Below are positions 1 through 11,191 of a stretch of 64,000 bases of DNA, piece after piece. The position numbers and the translations under genes were made by a program. Each line of letters starts with the position of its first letter. Within the stretch, counting starts at the first letter, position 1. The notes below the pieces were generated by a model, which saw only the letters and a list, made by a program, of their open reading frames with translations, had not been told where the DNA came from and made no database searches. The stretch comes from Chytridium lagenaria (Eukaryota > Chytridiomycota > Chytridiomycetes > Chytridiales > Chytridiaceae), in assembly GCA_025449115.1 (NCBI GenBank), contig JAHLKC010000001.1, positions 1-64,000 on the forward strand, in the 5' to 3' direction.

Positions 1-970
1 GCACAAAGTACCCACTCGGAACCAGACCTTTCCAATCAATTCTCAACTTGGCCACATTTTCCATGGCTTTGGTGTTGTTCCCAGTGTAATTCATAAACAG
101 ATCAAGCGTTGATCCAGCGTCACATTGAAGATAGTATATCCAGAGTTTTGCGAAAAGGATTTCGCATTGAGGTCTGGACGAACAAGATCGACGGTTGTGA
201 CAGTATAATTGCGGGAGCATTGGCGGGTTTAGGAGGAGTGACTGAAATGCTGGGGAGAGTAGTGTTTGCAATGACCTTTGAGCCTGTAAAAGAAGAAACG
301 TGTAAGATTTACATAAGACGTAGTTAACGTATGATTCAAGCGCTTACCATCAAACTCGAAGCTGTAGAGCCCATAGAGCACAGAGACCTTTTAACAAAAA
401 ACAAACAAAACAATTGTAAGAACGGCCAGGAAAAACGACATTGTGAAGGCTCCTTTTAAATACAAAAATGCAAAAACGCGAAAGATATAAAAAGAGCAGT
501 CACCATATCAATCTTGTAGCCAGATCCCTTGTCATCACTCCAGTCAAACTGAAGCCTATGCAATCATCATTAACTTTGCTTCGTCAAATATTATAAAAAA
601 AGCAGTATACTCACCATTCATCCTTACACTTTCCGTCTTTATCTGGCAATGCTAATAGAGTTACGTAAATATATTAATTGGAACGGATAAATACATATTG
701 CAAGAGACTGGGTACTTACTTGGGTAGGAAGCCCAACGAGTGGGACCAGGGCTGTTAAGGTGAGAATCGTACTTGACCTGGTCAAAGTTGCAAGCATCGC
801 CCGAACATCTCACTGATGTAAAGAATTTAGCGTTCATCACAAGTAACTGACTGGACCATAGCAAGCCGTCAAGTGGAAGAGATGGAAGACCCACCATCAA
901 TATTATCATAGGAGGATCCAATGACCTTTGCCCTCTTGCTAATATCCTGTTCATAGTAGTTGTTGCTCAT
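1..970 (-). CDS. Unrecognised protein, 3' end beyond window, five exons
   Basis: I do not recognise this protein. Five exons join in phase on the minus strand: about 970-720, 651-615, 555-504, 387-348 and 283-1, with GTAAGT, GTGAGT, GTGACT and GTAAGC donors. The fact that all junctions keep one frame (for example ...WASYP/TLPDKDGKCKDEW/LQFDWSDDKG...) supports a real gene. The visible part has several Cys and N-glycosylation-type sites (NTT, NYTGNNT) and a Pro-rich stretch (TPPKPANAP), which would suit a secreted or surface protein, but no signal peptide is seen. The ATG at 970 follows an AG, so an upstream exon is possible. The frame changes near 870 and twice between 110 and 200 with no good introns; these are probably sequencing indels. 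The C-terminus lies beyond position 1. Confidence 0.5.
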
Positions 971-1490
971 CTGTTACGGGCAAGTGTGAGGTTTTGTCAG
1001 TTCCAAATTTCAATAGATCAAGTGTGCGCCAGCCTAATTATCAATGGATAGAGATAGCATGAAGGAGAGAGAACAAAGCATGAAGGAGAGAGAACAAAGA
1101 GAGGTACGAGGCGTTACCTTGATTTAAAGTTTTTCCTTAACTTCTGGTAGTGAGGTCTGGTCTTTTAATCTATTGACAACTGACAAGTAAGTGCTTTTAA
1201 CAAGGCTTCTATCGTAGTCTCGAGAGCGTAATTGAAGGTGGGAGACGGGATGACAGGATGATGGGATGAGTATGGGTGGCGAAAGTCTTGTCTTCTTTTT
1301 GTTTCGATTTATTTTTGGATGAAAACCGTTTTGGGCGAAACCAAAACAAAACATGAATCCTGAAAAAAACGGGGTAGCAAGCCTCTTTATTTCTTAAGGC
1401 GTGAAAACAAATACAAACATTAAAGAAAAGAAAAAAAGGTAACGGTAACCAACATCGGGACCTGGAACCAAGAGATGCGACGCACTATGT
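971..1490. other. Intergenic gap with SYF1 polyadenylation signal
   Basis: This gap lies between the 3' end of SYF1 and the start of the left-edge gene. It contains the 21-bp tandem duplication and an AATAAA hexamer on the minus strand at 1391-1386, about 100 nt past the SYF1 stop. No conserved coding text was seen; the small open frame at 1124-1354 has no protein-like signature. Confidence 0.6.
1057..1098. repeat. Perfect tandem duplication, 2 x 21 bp
   Basis: The unit gcatgaaggagagagaacaaa occurs twice head to tail, at 1057-1077 and 1078-1098. It lies in the gap between the unknown left-edge gene and the end of SYF1 and has no visible coding role. Confidence 0.9.
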
Positions 1491-4400
1491 TTAGCGCTTA
1501 CGCTTGAAACGCTCCTTGGCACCCAAAGCCTTGCCTTCACCAGTATCCTCAACCTGTTTGCCCTTGCCCTTATCCTTCGACGAATCCCCTGCCGCTGCCT
1601 TCTCCTTCTCAGCCTGTTCAATCAACCCACCAAAAAGGGTTGCAGGAACCGACTTCTTTTGAATCCCCTTCGCTTTCTTGCCCTTCCCTCCGATTTCTTC
1701 CTCCTCTTCCTCCTCCTCTTCTTCATCATTATCACGCGCCTTCGACGTGGATGCAGGTGTCTCATCTTCGTCATCATCAGAGTCATTAATATCAATCTCG
1801 TCAGGGTTCGCTGTTCCCCCATTTCCAACACCGGCCCCTGTCCCTGACTCAGACTCAAACACAGGCTTCCCAGTCAATGCGTCCTTAGCCCGAGCAGGCA
1901 CGAAACCAACGACTCGAGTGGTGTTTGGCTTTTCCTTTTCGCCTCCACCCATCTCTTCAAGCCGTCGGCGTTTCTCGGCCTCTTCTTGTTCAAGCTCCTC
2001 ATTCACCTTGAGCACACGAGCCTCAAGCTCGGACATACTGTTCGGAACACCAGCGGCAAGGTCTGGGGCTTCTTGACCTGTCGCCCTTTGGGCAAGGAGC
2101 TGCGCAGAGATGAAGCCAACGTCTGTGTTGTACTTGGCTTGAACGGATCGTTTAATTCTATATTTCGATAAATCCATACGTGTCAGAATAATAAATCACC
2201 TTAATTGGAAATAGCAAAAAGACAAACAAAATAATGTATAAAAAAAAAAATGCACCTCAACATTTCCTTGAATGTTTCCTCGTTACCATGCTTGACCTCA
2301 AAGTCTTGCCAGCGCTTCCAGAACTCAGGATCCATTCTAGGATCAGCGAATTGAGCACCGTACGCCCAAATCGCCCGCGAACGATCAATCTCCAGCAACC
2401 GCGTCTCGACATCGGCAAACTTTATACACATATCCCTCGCCTGCCTATCAGGTAGTACATCGATAGCCTTCTCATAGATCTCCCTCACAGAGGTGAGGCC
2501 AAAGAAGCTGGTGGCTTTTGCAATGTAAATGGCAAATACGTCAAACCGATCGTTCTCGGATACAGCGGAGGTAGCGCGGTCGTAAATGCGCATAGCGCGT
2601 CGAGCAAGACCATGATCTTCCTCCAGCTTGGCATACATGAGATAGAGGACCTTAGCAAACTTGGGGGGAACCTTGTCGATAGCGTGCTCGAAGAGATCGC
2701 GAGCCCTTTCCAGCTTGGTACTGCCATGACGCTCTACGAACTTCTTAAGGTAGACATTCCAGATGTCGAAAGCGATAGGGTATCCAAAAAGTTCGATTCC
2801 ACGCTCATAAGCTTTGTAACTCTGTATAAAAAGTTAAATATGTATAAAATTGTAGAGTTGAAACTAATGAAGCACACACCTCCTCAAACCACTTGTTCTC
2901 TTCCAAAAATGCGGCACAATTAATAATAATTTGCGGCGTCGCAATCTTCAGATCCATGATCCGGTTATAGACAGCCTTAGCGGTTCAACTGTACCGATGG
3001 ATTCCTCAAGATCAACGTAAAACGACCATAATTTTAGACTCTTAAATAGCCTCTGCTGTGGCTTAAGAGTATCATCCTGATACCGTATTGCGTTGAGAGG
3101 TATACCTCCTTTAGAAATTCTAGGTGGCGCCGTCGCTTTACCATAATCTCCAAAGCATTCTTAGGTAATCTCTGTCGTAGCTCCATCTCTGCCCATTGAC
3201 ACCACAACTCGGCAAGGTCGTCGACCTTTTGAAACGGACGTTTGTGGCTCTTTCAAAGACACTACGAGCAGATTCAAGATCATTGGCCTCCTCGTAAAGC
3301 TTGGCGAAGCGAACCCAAAGAAGATGGAACTTGCCAGGTCGCCTTTTTAGGATGGATCGTAGCAACAGCATCTTGATATGTTTCCACCACCTTTTCCGGG
3401 CGATGACGGTCCTTCCAAAGCTGTGCTCTTCTTTCCCATTCCTGAACGATGTGAGGATTTTGACGAAGGACGACGTCATTGACAAGGAAAGGCCGACGCT
3501 TAATAAGCTTCTCGAGACGAGCAAGCCGAAGATCCAGGTCAAGCTCAAGATCTGCCTTTTCCTCGTCCGTCAAGGGCTCATCGTCATCATCATCGTCATT
3601 CTCATCCTCTTCTCCATTCATCCGTCTCTCTCTCCGCTCATCTTCTCGCGCAATAAATTGCATTCTTGCAGTAATCACTCCCTCCTCAAACTCAGCATAG
3701 GCGTCAAAGACAAGGGTGAAGTCGCGAACCGTCTTCACTTTGGCAATGGCTTTCTTCGTAAACATCCCTTGCAATATCGAATTCTGCCTTAGAGGTCCAC
3801 CAGGTTGCCAAAGCACACCATATCTTGCCAACTTGATCTGTATACTTCGAAACACCGTAACGAAGAATCTTGTCAACAGGGAGTTTTTCGACCTTGCCCA
3901 CCCCAGAACCTTTCCCAGGTCCAAGAAGATTATCAGGGGTAGGTTCGCTCATGGCATCAGGATGCGCTGTTACTAGGTCGCAAAGCTCCGTCCAAATCTG
4001 ATATTTAGACTTTCCTTTGCGACTTTGGAAAGAAATATCTTCCAAAAGAATGGTCATCACTCTAGCGGCCTCAGCGTATCTAGGGGGCTCAATCTCTTCT
4101 AGCAAGAGCTCAATATAGCTCTCTGCGTCCTCCGGTGTAAGCTTCAGATATCTTCTCCAGATCCTCACAGCTGTCTCCCCACCGCATCTGGAGGCAAAAG
4201 CCAGGTATTCAGGCCAAATGAGACTGTGTTGAGTGATGGGAAGGGCCTTAAGAGCTCGGTCGAAAGTTCTTCGACAGCGGGTGACCGCTTGAGGAAGTTG
4301 ATGCATCAGGAATCTCAAGTACAATCCCCAAATGGTCGGGTACTTGTTACAAAACACCATCGCGCGCTCAAAACACCCATTGACTGCAGACCATTCCGGG

Positions 4401-4973
4401 TCTGAAAATGGTTTTAACATCGTCATAAGCCCACTGGTCTCATCTATGGGTTCAGCAAGGAGAACAGAGACGCGGCGCTCCAAGTAGATTTTCCAGAGCT
4501 TGTATGAACCCGGTAAAAACTGTAAAGCCCTTTCAAATATCGTATTTACAACCGGCGATGCTTTTGGAGTCCCTGATACCCGTTTATGCTCCAAATATCT
4601 CAACCATGTCTTGACAAAATACGGTGCTCTCAAACATTCTTCTTCATGGACTATACCAATGTAATAGATGTATAAGAGCATTCCGATGGTTAAAATATGC
4701 GTAAGAGAGTAGTTGCATTAGCATCGTTGACTAAAAAGATAGGATGGAAAGCGATGAACGCTAAAACAGGTGAAACTGACCGATGTCATCTTCTTCAATA
4801 GATTCGTAATAATCCTTAAATTCAGGGGACGGCTGCACCTGCTCCTTGATAGGCTCCACCTCCGGCAGGGCTGAGCCTTTCGCAGGAGCTTTCGTTGGGG
4901 GTGGTGGAGGTTTCTTTGGGGGTGGGGGAGGTGCCTTTTTCTTTGCCTTTGATACTCCCTCTGCCGCAGGCAT
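1491..4973 (-). CDS. SYF1: Pre-mRNA-splicing factor SYF1 (XAB2 family, HAT repeats)
   Basis: SYF1/XAB2 is a helical-repeat scaffold of the Prp19/NTC complex in the activated spliceosome. The N-terminus is a K/P-rich leader followed by EFKDYYESIEEDDI and then VHEEECLRAPYFVKTWLRYL, typical of SYF1. HAT repeats follow throughout (ARDVYEE, VWCQW-like LWCQWAEME, LARRAMRIYDRA). The C-terminus carries RIKRSVQAKYNTDVGFISAQLL and an acidic, Lys-rich tail ending FKRKR. Introns are clear at 4780-4651 (exons join in phase as DDI/VHEEE), about 2881-2825 and 2255-2158 (joining EML/RIKRS). The reading frame also shifts without introns near 3750-3758 (an extra A), about 3330, about 3218 (a missing A), about 3140 and about 2985, while the homology continues across each. 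I infer sequencing indels, since SYF1 is a core factor. ATG 4973 (MPAAEGV) is preferred; an in-frame ATG at 5078 would add 35 residues. Confidence 0.92.
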
Positions 4974-5203
4974 AGCTCCTTTTTTCCTTTTGAAATTTTT
5001 TTTGCTGTCCAGACAAAGGAACTGCGCGCAGCTCACAGCGCTTGCATGCAGCATTGTAAATGGAGAGTAAAAATTCACTTAAATAAATGGTTTATAATAA
5101 TGCTAAACATGGCTGAATCATTAAAGCGGATATGCACTTCCATAGATGGTATGAAGAAAATGAAAATAATTAAATAGATCACTGATTACGTGAAAAACTT
5201 TTG

Positions 5204-8056
5204 TTAGCAAGTTCCTTTGCCGTTGAAGGGTGAAGACCAGATGTTTCCCTTCAGTTCTCCTGTGGAGATAGACGCAAATTTGATGTCCAGGCTGTTTTTT
5301 GATATCGTAAGAACAGGGAAACATACACGGTCGTCATAGCTCGCAACTGTGTTTGTAGAGAAACTAGTCTTTCCATCCATGTCAACCACTTCGAGTAAAC
5401 CTAAAAAAAAATGCAATACGTGTAAACAAATCAAAACTGTGGTGTCAAACGCACCTTCGTCACTAAGGCCAACAGAAAACGGAAGCACTGCGAAGTGAAA
5501 TAAGGTGATGTTAGAATCACGGTTGACTTTACAAAGTGCTGGTCACCAACCTGCGCCATCAATAGTAGAGTTCGACGACCACACTTGAACGTTACGAGAA
5601 GTAATGACTTCGAGATTTCCTTTATCTTTGTTTAGACCATTTCCTTCTGGATCTTCTATGTTTTGCCTACCTGTGACATTGACTACCAGTGAGCATCCGC
5701 TTTCGCTCTTAAGCACATGATGATCTCCAATGACAACACCCCGAGGTGGAAGTTTGTTCCCAAACTCTCCAGTAGCCCACAGCAGCTTCTTATCCGTGGT
5801 ACTTCTAACTTCAAATCGTCCACTCTCCGTTACTTCTCCAACGAGGCCTTTGGAATTATATCCCTTCTTCTGAGTAAAAGGTCCCGACCATCCTTGAACG
5901 TGGTTATCACTTGAAACAATCGCAATGCTAGCATCAGGACGTAATAAAGCTATGAATGGCCCAGGTCCAAAAAGTGCTCCGGACGTCCAGAGCGAACCAA
6001 CGTGGAGTCCAAGTGAGCTGTTTAGTTCCAAGATGTAGGTCCCGTTGGAGCTAAAAATACCGCCTCCACGAGAAGAGATACCGCCAGATGACAGAGTGAG
6101 AGAGTCGAAAAAGGTTAAATGGGTTGTGCATTTGCAATCCACGTTGGTCGTCCATACTGGTTGTAAAGGGTGAGAGTTCCGTCATCCTCAAGCTGGAGGC
6201 TTGGTTCATCATCCGTGATCGTGGAGTTGAGGTGGAGAGGCGATAGCGATCTGAACGAGCTGCCGATGGAAGTTCAGCGGTGATGTTCCCGTTAACCGTT
6301 GTGTTTGTCGTCCATAATTGCTGGAAACGGGAGTCACTAATGTATGCATTTCTATAAATAGTGAGGTTAATATAATACTTTCTAAAAACGGCAGTACTTA
6401 CCCGTCTTTTCCTAGGGTTAACAAACTGAGAGATAATACGACTGGTTAGAAAACAGCTCATCTTGTAATATTTGCAAAGGATAATAACTTAATGAAGGCA
6501 GAAACCTACCATCGAGTACTAGGCTCAAAAGCTAAGGAGCTCTCAAAGGGCTGAGGCTGCGACACGTTCGTAAGTAAAAGCTGCACGCTAACAGTGCAAT
6601 TGGCTCCAAATTTTAATGCATATTCTCCATTCCTCGACACAAGTCGGTCTCCCTGACGAAGAGACTGGCTTGTACCCAATCCGAAAGAGTTGTTGTCATC
6701 GGTAGTTTTCACGCAAGATTGATTTGTAACAGACCATAGATCTTGAAGAAGGTACCGACGTGGTCCAACAATATGATTCCAGGCATTTTCATTTGTTGCA
6801 TTTACAGCAACACCACTAAAACGCCACTCACAGGCATTGGACTAAGAAATTATAAGAATCACCGATTAGCAATTATAAGAGAAAGTCTACATACCATCTC
6901 AATTGTCGTCTCCGTAGTAGTTCCATTATCAAAAAACCATCCATCGTAAAGTGGATTTGTGACTGTCTCGGCAAGCTAAAAAAAATAAAGTAATGAGAAG
7001 CTTTAGCAATCACTAACTTATCACAAAATCACCTGGTGAGCAATAAGGTTTACAATACTGTCTGCGACAGCATTACTATTCGGACTTCCTCCAAAAAAGT
7101 ATCGCCGAGGTCTGCACGCCGGACATTCATCTGGACTCTGAGCTATAAGCCAAGGAATGAAACTCGGGAAAGGCGCCAAGGGATGTCGAAATCTGCAAAT
7201 AGCTTGATTAACGATGATGTAAAAGAATTGGACTTACGCGCTGTGGTAGCCACACACTCCTGTACCTTTAAAATGGATAAGCAGGTTGCAATAACTACAA
7301 AAAAAACTTACAAAATCCGCCGAGAGTCGAGTCCGATACATTGCTAGCAGGGATAACGATTATTATGGTGTTGTTCGGCTCGATCGTCCAATTGCCTCTT
7401 GTGATGGCTGTGTTGATTACCTATCACGTATTAGTACACGTATCTGAAACGAAAGTCTTGCCTGAGGCCAGCTCAAAGGAAGTTGACTGTCAAAACCGTC
7501 CGTAAAGTTATACCCAAAAGAGCCTGTATCAATGTGTCGTCCGCGGACAGACAAGTATCGGCTGCCGGCTTTAAATCCGGACTTTGAACTGTATTCCCGA
7601 ATGGTATTCCTTAAAAAGTATTAGTCCACTGATATGTAACCGATCTCAGATCTCACCACCAAGGTGTTTGGCCAACGTTGTTTAAAAAGTCCTCGATTAT
7701 GGGGATTCTTGAGTCAGTCTCATTCCATTCCCCTCCCTATACAATGTTAGCGATTCAGACAGCTGCTACCGCATACTCACGTAGTATATGGTGTAAACTG
7801 AAATGGGTCCGGTGATGACGGTGCCGTTGTGACTGCACATGCTCAGTATATAACAATGATCAGCAAAGACTTACTAAGTGATTCTTGAAGTCTGTGAAAG
7901 CTGCCTGGGAATCAATGCTCGTCTTTGCCGAGAATGTGCTATACGTCTCGCAAAACTGACGGGCCCATCAAGCTCGAGCGTGTCAAATGGCGCGGCTGAA
8001 GTGTAGGTGCAGATGCATAGCACAAAAGCGATCAGGACGACTTTGGCCTTCAACAT
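5204..8056 (-). CDS. Secreted EXORDIUM/PHI-1 domain protein fused to bulb-type lectin repeats
   Basis: The first 22 residues form a signal peptide (MLKAKVVLIAFVLCICTYTSAA). The next region matches the phosphate-induced protein 1 (EXORDIUM) family: TYHNGTVITGPISVYTIYYG, PWWNTIREYSS, GGFCTGVCGYHSA, VADSIVNLIAHQLAETVTNP, and the closing GPRRYLLQDLW. After this come Asn/Ser-rich beta repeats of B-lectin type (LRQGDRLVSRNGEYAL; LQLEDDGTLTLYNQYG; GGIFSSNGTYILEL). Exons 8056-7875, 7832-7781, 7736-7657, 7609-7462, 7420-7312, 7265-7238, 7192-7033, 6975-6895, 6841-6510, 6425-6402, 6351-5551, 5487-5455 and 5400-5204 join in phase. The intron at 7461-7421 is GC-AG with TACTAAT near its 3' end. Two frame changes, near 6270 and 6130, lie inside otherwise continuous lectin text. 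EXORDIUM proteins are apoplastic growth and cell-wall related in plants; here I infer an extracellular wall or glycan-binding role. The EXO assignment is strong and the lectin assignment good. Confidence 0.82.
7421..7461 (-). other. GC-AG intron with consensus branch point
   Basis: The exon ends ...TGGCCTCAG and the intron begins GCAAGA. It ends TACTAATACGTGATAG, after which the exon resumes with GTAATCAACAC. Reading through this junction keeps the EXORDIUM frame (SWPQ/VINTAITRGNW). The 41-nt length is near the minimum for fungal introns. Confidence 0.75.
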
Positions 8057-8261
8057 TCTCTAGTCTGTTGTAATGAATGAAGAAACGGGAATGTCCTGTC
8101 ACTTTTTCTATAATGCAATGGTGGCTTATGTTTATTTGCGAAAGACGTTTTGTCGGATTCATCTGTCGGAGTTTTTGAAAGTTGGACGTCTCCGCATCAT
8201 TGTGGAACATAGTTAAGTAAACAAACAAACGATGCTGATGATGATTCAACTTTATTTAAGT

Positions 8262-10737
8262 TTACATCCTGAAGACGCCAAAGGTGGTCTTTTCTATAGG
8301 CTTATTCAAAGCCGCGCTGAGGCTCAATCCGACAACAGCTCTTGTATCGGCCGGGTCAATCACACCATCATCCCACAAACGAGCACTAGTTATAACCAGT
8401 CAAAGGAAAGAAAGCGGATGAGATCAGCAGATTGACGAACCTTGCAAAGTACGGATGCCCTTCACTCTCGTATCGTTCAGTAATAGGCTTCTTAAAAGCG
8501 AGCTCGTCCTCAACGGGCCATTTCTCTCCGCGCTTCTCCTTAGCATCACGAGTGATTTGCGCCAACACGCCTGCAGCCTGCTCCCCACCCATCACACTAA
8601 TGCGAGCTGGAAATAATTAGACGCAATAATTGTATAAAAACACCCACAATTGGGCCAGGTCCACATGAACCTTGGACTGTAAGCCCTTCCACACATGCCG
8701 TAGTTTCCTGCACCAAACGAGCCACCGACGATAACCTGTAGAGACGCAAATCAAAGGGAGGCCATTAAATATTTAACCTACAGTAAACTTAGGAACATTT
8801 GCACAAGCAACTGCGGTAACCATCTTGGCACCGTTCTTTGCGATACCTCCTGCTTCTGCACTCTTTCCAACCATGAAACCTAAATGGCCATTAACAAAGG
8901 CCTTAGGCCGCGAACGTACCGGTAATATTTTGCAAGAAGAGGAGAGGAATGTTGCGCTGACTGCAAAGCTCAATAAAATGGGCTCCCTTGAGTGCCGATT
9001 CAGAGAAGAGAATGCCGTTGTTGGCAACAATTCCGATAGGGAAGCCGTGGAGGCGAGCAAATCCTAGAAGCATTGTTTATAAAGCACTAATACTTAAACA
9101 CATTACCCGTGACAAGAGTGGTGCCATAATGTTCCTTAAATTCTTGGAATCTGCTACCGTCAACAATACGGGCGATCACCTGGCGAATATCGAATGGTTT
9201 CCTCAAATTATCTCCGACGATACCGCCGAGTTCTTCAGCAGGATACAACGGAGGAACAACATCACTGAGAGTGACAGACGGGTTCTTCGCGTAGTTAAGA
9301 TTAGCAACGATGCGACGTCCGATCGATAACGCATGGGAGTCGTTCTCTGCAAGATGATCTGTGACTCCAGAAACCTGATTCTGTAAGTAACGTCAAATAC
9401 TTTACCAAACCTTGGAGTGAAGCTCAGCTCCACCGAGGTCTTCAGCGGATACTTCTTCGCCGGTAGCAGCCTTTACCAGCTAGACACATTAGAATTATTA
9501 TCTTTTTCGTTTAAAAGTACCGGTGGACCAGCCAGGAAAATTGTACCCTGCTTCTTAACAATCACACTCTCATCTAAAGTGAAATTTCGATCAATGAGAC
9601 TGACAGGCAGAACGGAGAATGTCTGAGAAGCTTACCAGCCATGGCAGGAACATAAGCTCCACCCGCTGTGCAGGATCCCAATACGATGGCTATTTGAGGT
9701 ATTCCGGCTATTCATCAATCAGATCAATTCTTAAATTTCAAGATGAACCTGCTGACATAGTCGCCTGGTTGAAAAATATACGTCCAAAGTGTTCCTTGTC
9801 AGGAAAGACATCGGCCTGTGTCGGTGTTAGTTAAGGTGAAGGAGCGCAAATATAATATAAGCAATTTTACCTGACGAGGAAGGTTTGCACCTCCGGAGTC
9901 AACTATACTCTACTCAGCAAACGTTTATTTCGTTGTAGCCTTACCAAGATAAATGCAAGGCAATTTGTTTTCGCGAGCAATCTCCTGTGCGCGAAGATGC
10001 TTCTTCACGGTAATCTATTATGTAAGCACAAGCCTGTAGCTTTTGGCCATACCGGATAGTAACTCCCACCCTTGACAGTGGAATCATTTGCTACAATTAC
10101 ACATTCAACACTTTGAAGAGTCAGCATTCCAACACCTTCAAAAGATTCCCGACTTACCCGCTTACGCGACCGATTCCAGTGACGATACCACCAGCAGGTA
10201 CGTCATCATCATACAGCTTATATCCTAGATATTAGAAGAAATTGAAGTGTGAATGGCTAACCCGCAAACTGAGAGAATTCGAGGAAAGGCGATCTGCCAA
10301 GAGCTGTAAGTCAGATGTTTGCGCTTATAAGCAGCAAGTCCAATTCTCGTCTCACCCCTTGTCCAAAAGTGAATCAATACGGTCTCTTGGTAGGAGCTTG
10401 TTTCTCGCAAGGTGTCGCTTCCTTGCGACTTCACCACCACCCTGCTTGATACGCTCGACTTCCTCTCGAAGCCTCGCAGTCAAAATGTTCATCCTCGAAG
10501 CATTTTCCTTGTAAAAGAATGCGTCAGCCAAGTCAATGCGCTACGATAAAGGCCGCGATGCTGGCAAGCATTCCCTAAAAAGACGTCTAGCATATCCACC
10601 TTGAACTCGTCCGACGTCGTATCGACAGTGTTCTCAATGACGGGAGACGGCTCAAATGCAGGCGAGATTGATGAGATCCTTCTCAGAGGAGCACTAAAGA
10701 GCGATCGCCGAGCGAGCTTCCACGAATTCTGCAGCAT
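8262..10737 (-). CDS. MCCC2: Methylcrotonoyl-CoA carboxylase beta chain (mitochondrial)
   Basis: This is the carboxyltransferase subunit of the biotin enzyme that carboxylates 3-methylcrotonyl-CoA in leucine breakdown in the mitochondrial matrix. The start [20 protein letters not shown] is an Arg/Ser-rich presequence. It is followed by [78 protein letters not shown], and near the end [14 protein letters not shown] and [15 protein letters not shown], all typical of MCC beta. The end FGVFRM then TAA is normal for the family. The gene is split into about a dozen exons by short GT-AG introns. A minus-strand AATAAA (8256-8251) follows the stop almost at once. Propionyl-CoA carboxylase beta is the alternative, but [11 protein letters not shown] and the C-terminus favour MCC. 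The biotin-carrying alpha subunit is not in the window. Confidence 0.93.
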
Positions 10738-11191
10738 GGCTCTGGACAGCAGTGCAGCGAAAGAAAACAGGAAAAGTAATGGGAGTTCCGACAGCGAAAT
10801 GGGTCCTGCTCTGTGCTACATCCCAACAAGTCAACCTTCTTTCCCATACCGAGCACCAGTAAATGAAGTGCGAGACACGTAAACATTAACGAAACAATAC
10901 ACATTTACTGTGAGCGCTCTTTTGGACTATACGAAAAGTCAAATATCCTTCATCAATGGACTTTGTGTTAAAAGCTTGCTTTGTAAAGCCTGTAGAATCT
11001 CACAAAATGCCACAGGTTAAGTAAACAGAAAAAGTACGATTCCCTGATTACATATTCCACGGTGCATACGACGCATGCATGAGCTTTGGGCTTGGAGTAT
11101 GAGTACGTGATCACGCGAGTCCTAGCAAGGCCATGCCCTAAAGATTGCCCACCATTACAAATTTCAAGTCGACAAATCGTTTTCCTGCGGC
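10738..11191. promoter_or_regulatory. Divergent promoter region, MCCC2 / RasGAP
   Basis: This 454-bp interval separates the start codons of two divergently transcribed genes, so it should hold both promoters. No TATA box of confidence was seen. A GC-containing palindrome-like stretch, acgcatgcatgag, lies near 11070. No coding text with homology was found in it. Confidence 0.5.

Noticed and set aside
1659..1858. Arg/Lys/Met-rich minus-strand frame over the SYF1 tail
   Set aside because: It is an out-of-frame shadow of the acidic GAG/GAT-rich exon.
1678..2076. Ser-rich plus-strand open frame
   Set aside because: It is antisense of the acidic C-terminal exon of SYF1; poly-Ser arises from Glu/Asp codons read backwards.
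1491..4973. SYF1 as a pseudogene
   Set aside because: The breaks are single-base and mostly in homopolymers, the amino-acid text between them is fully conserved, and other housekeeping genes show the same pattern. Sequencing indels are more likely.
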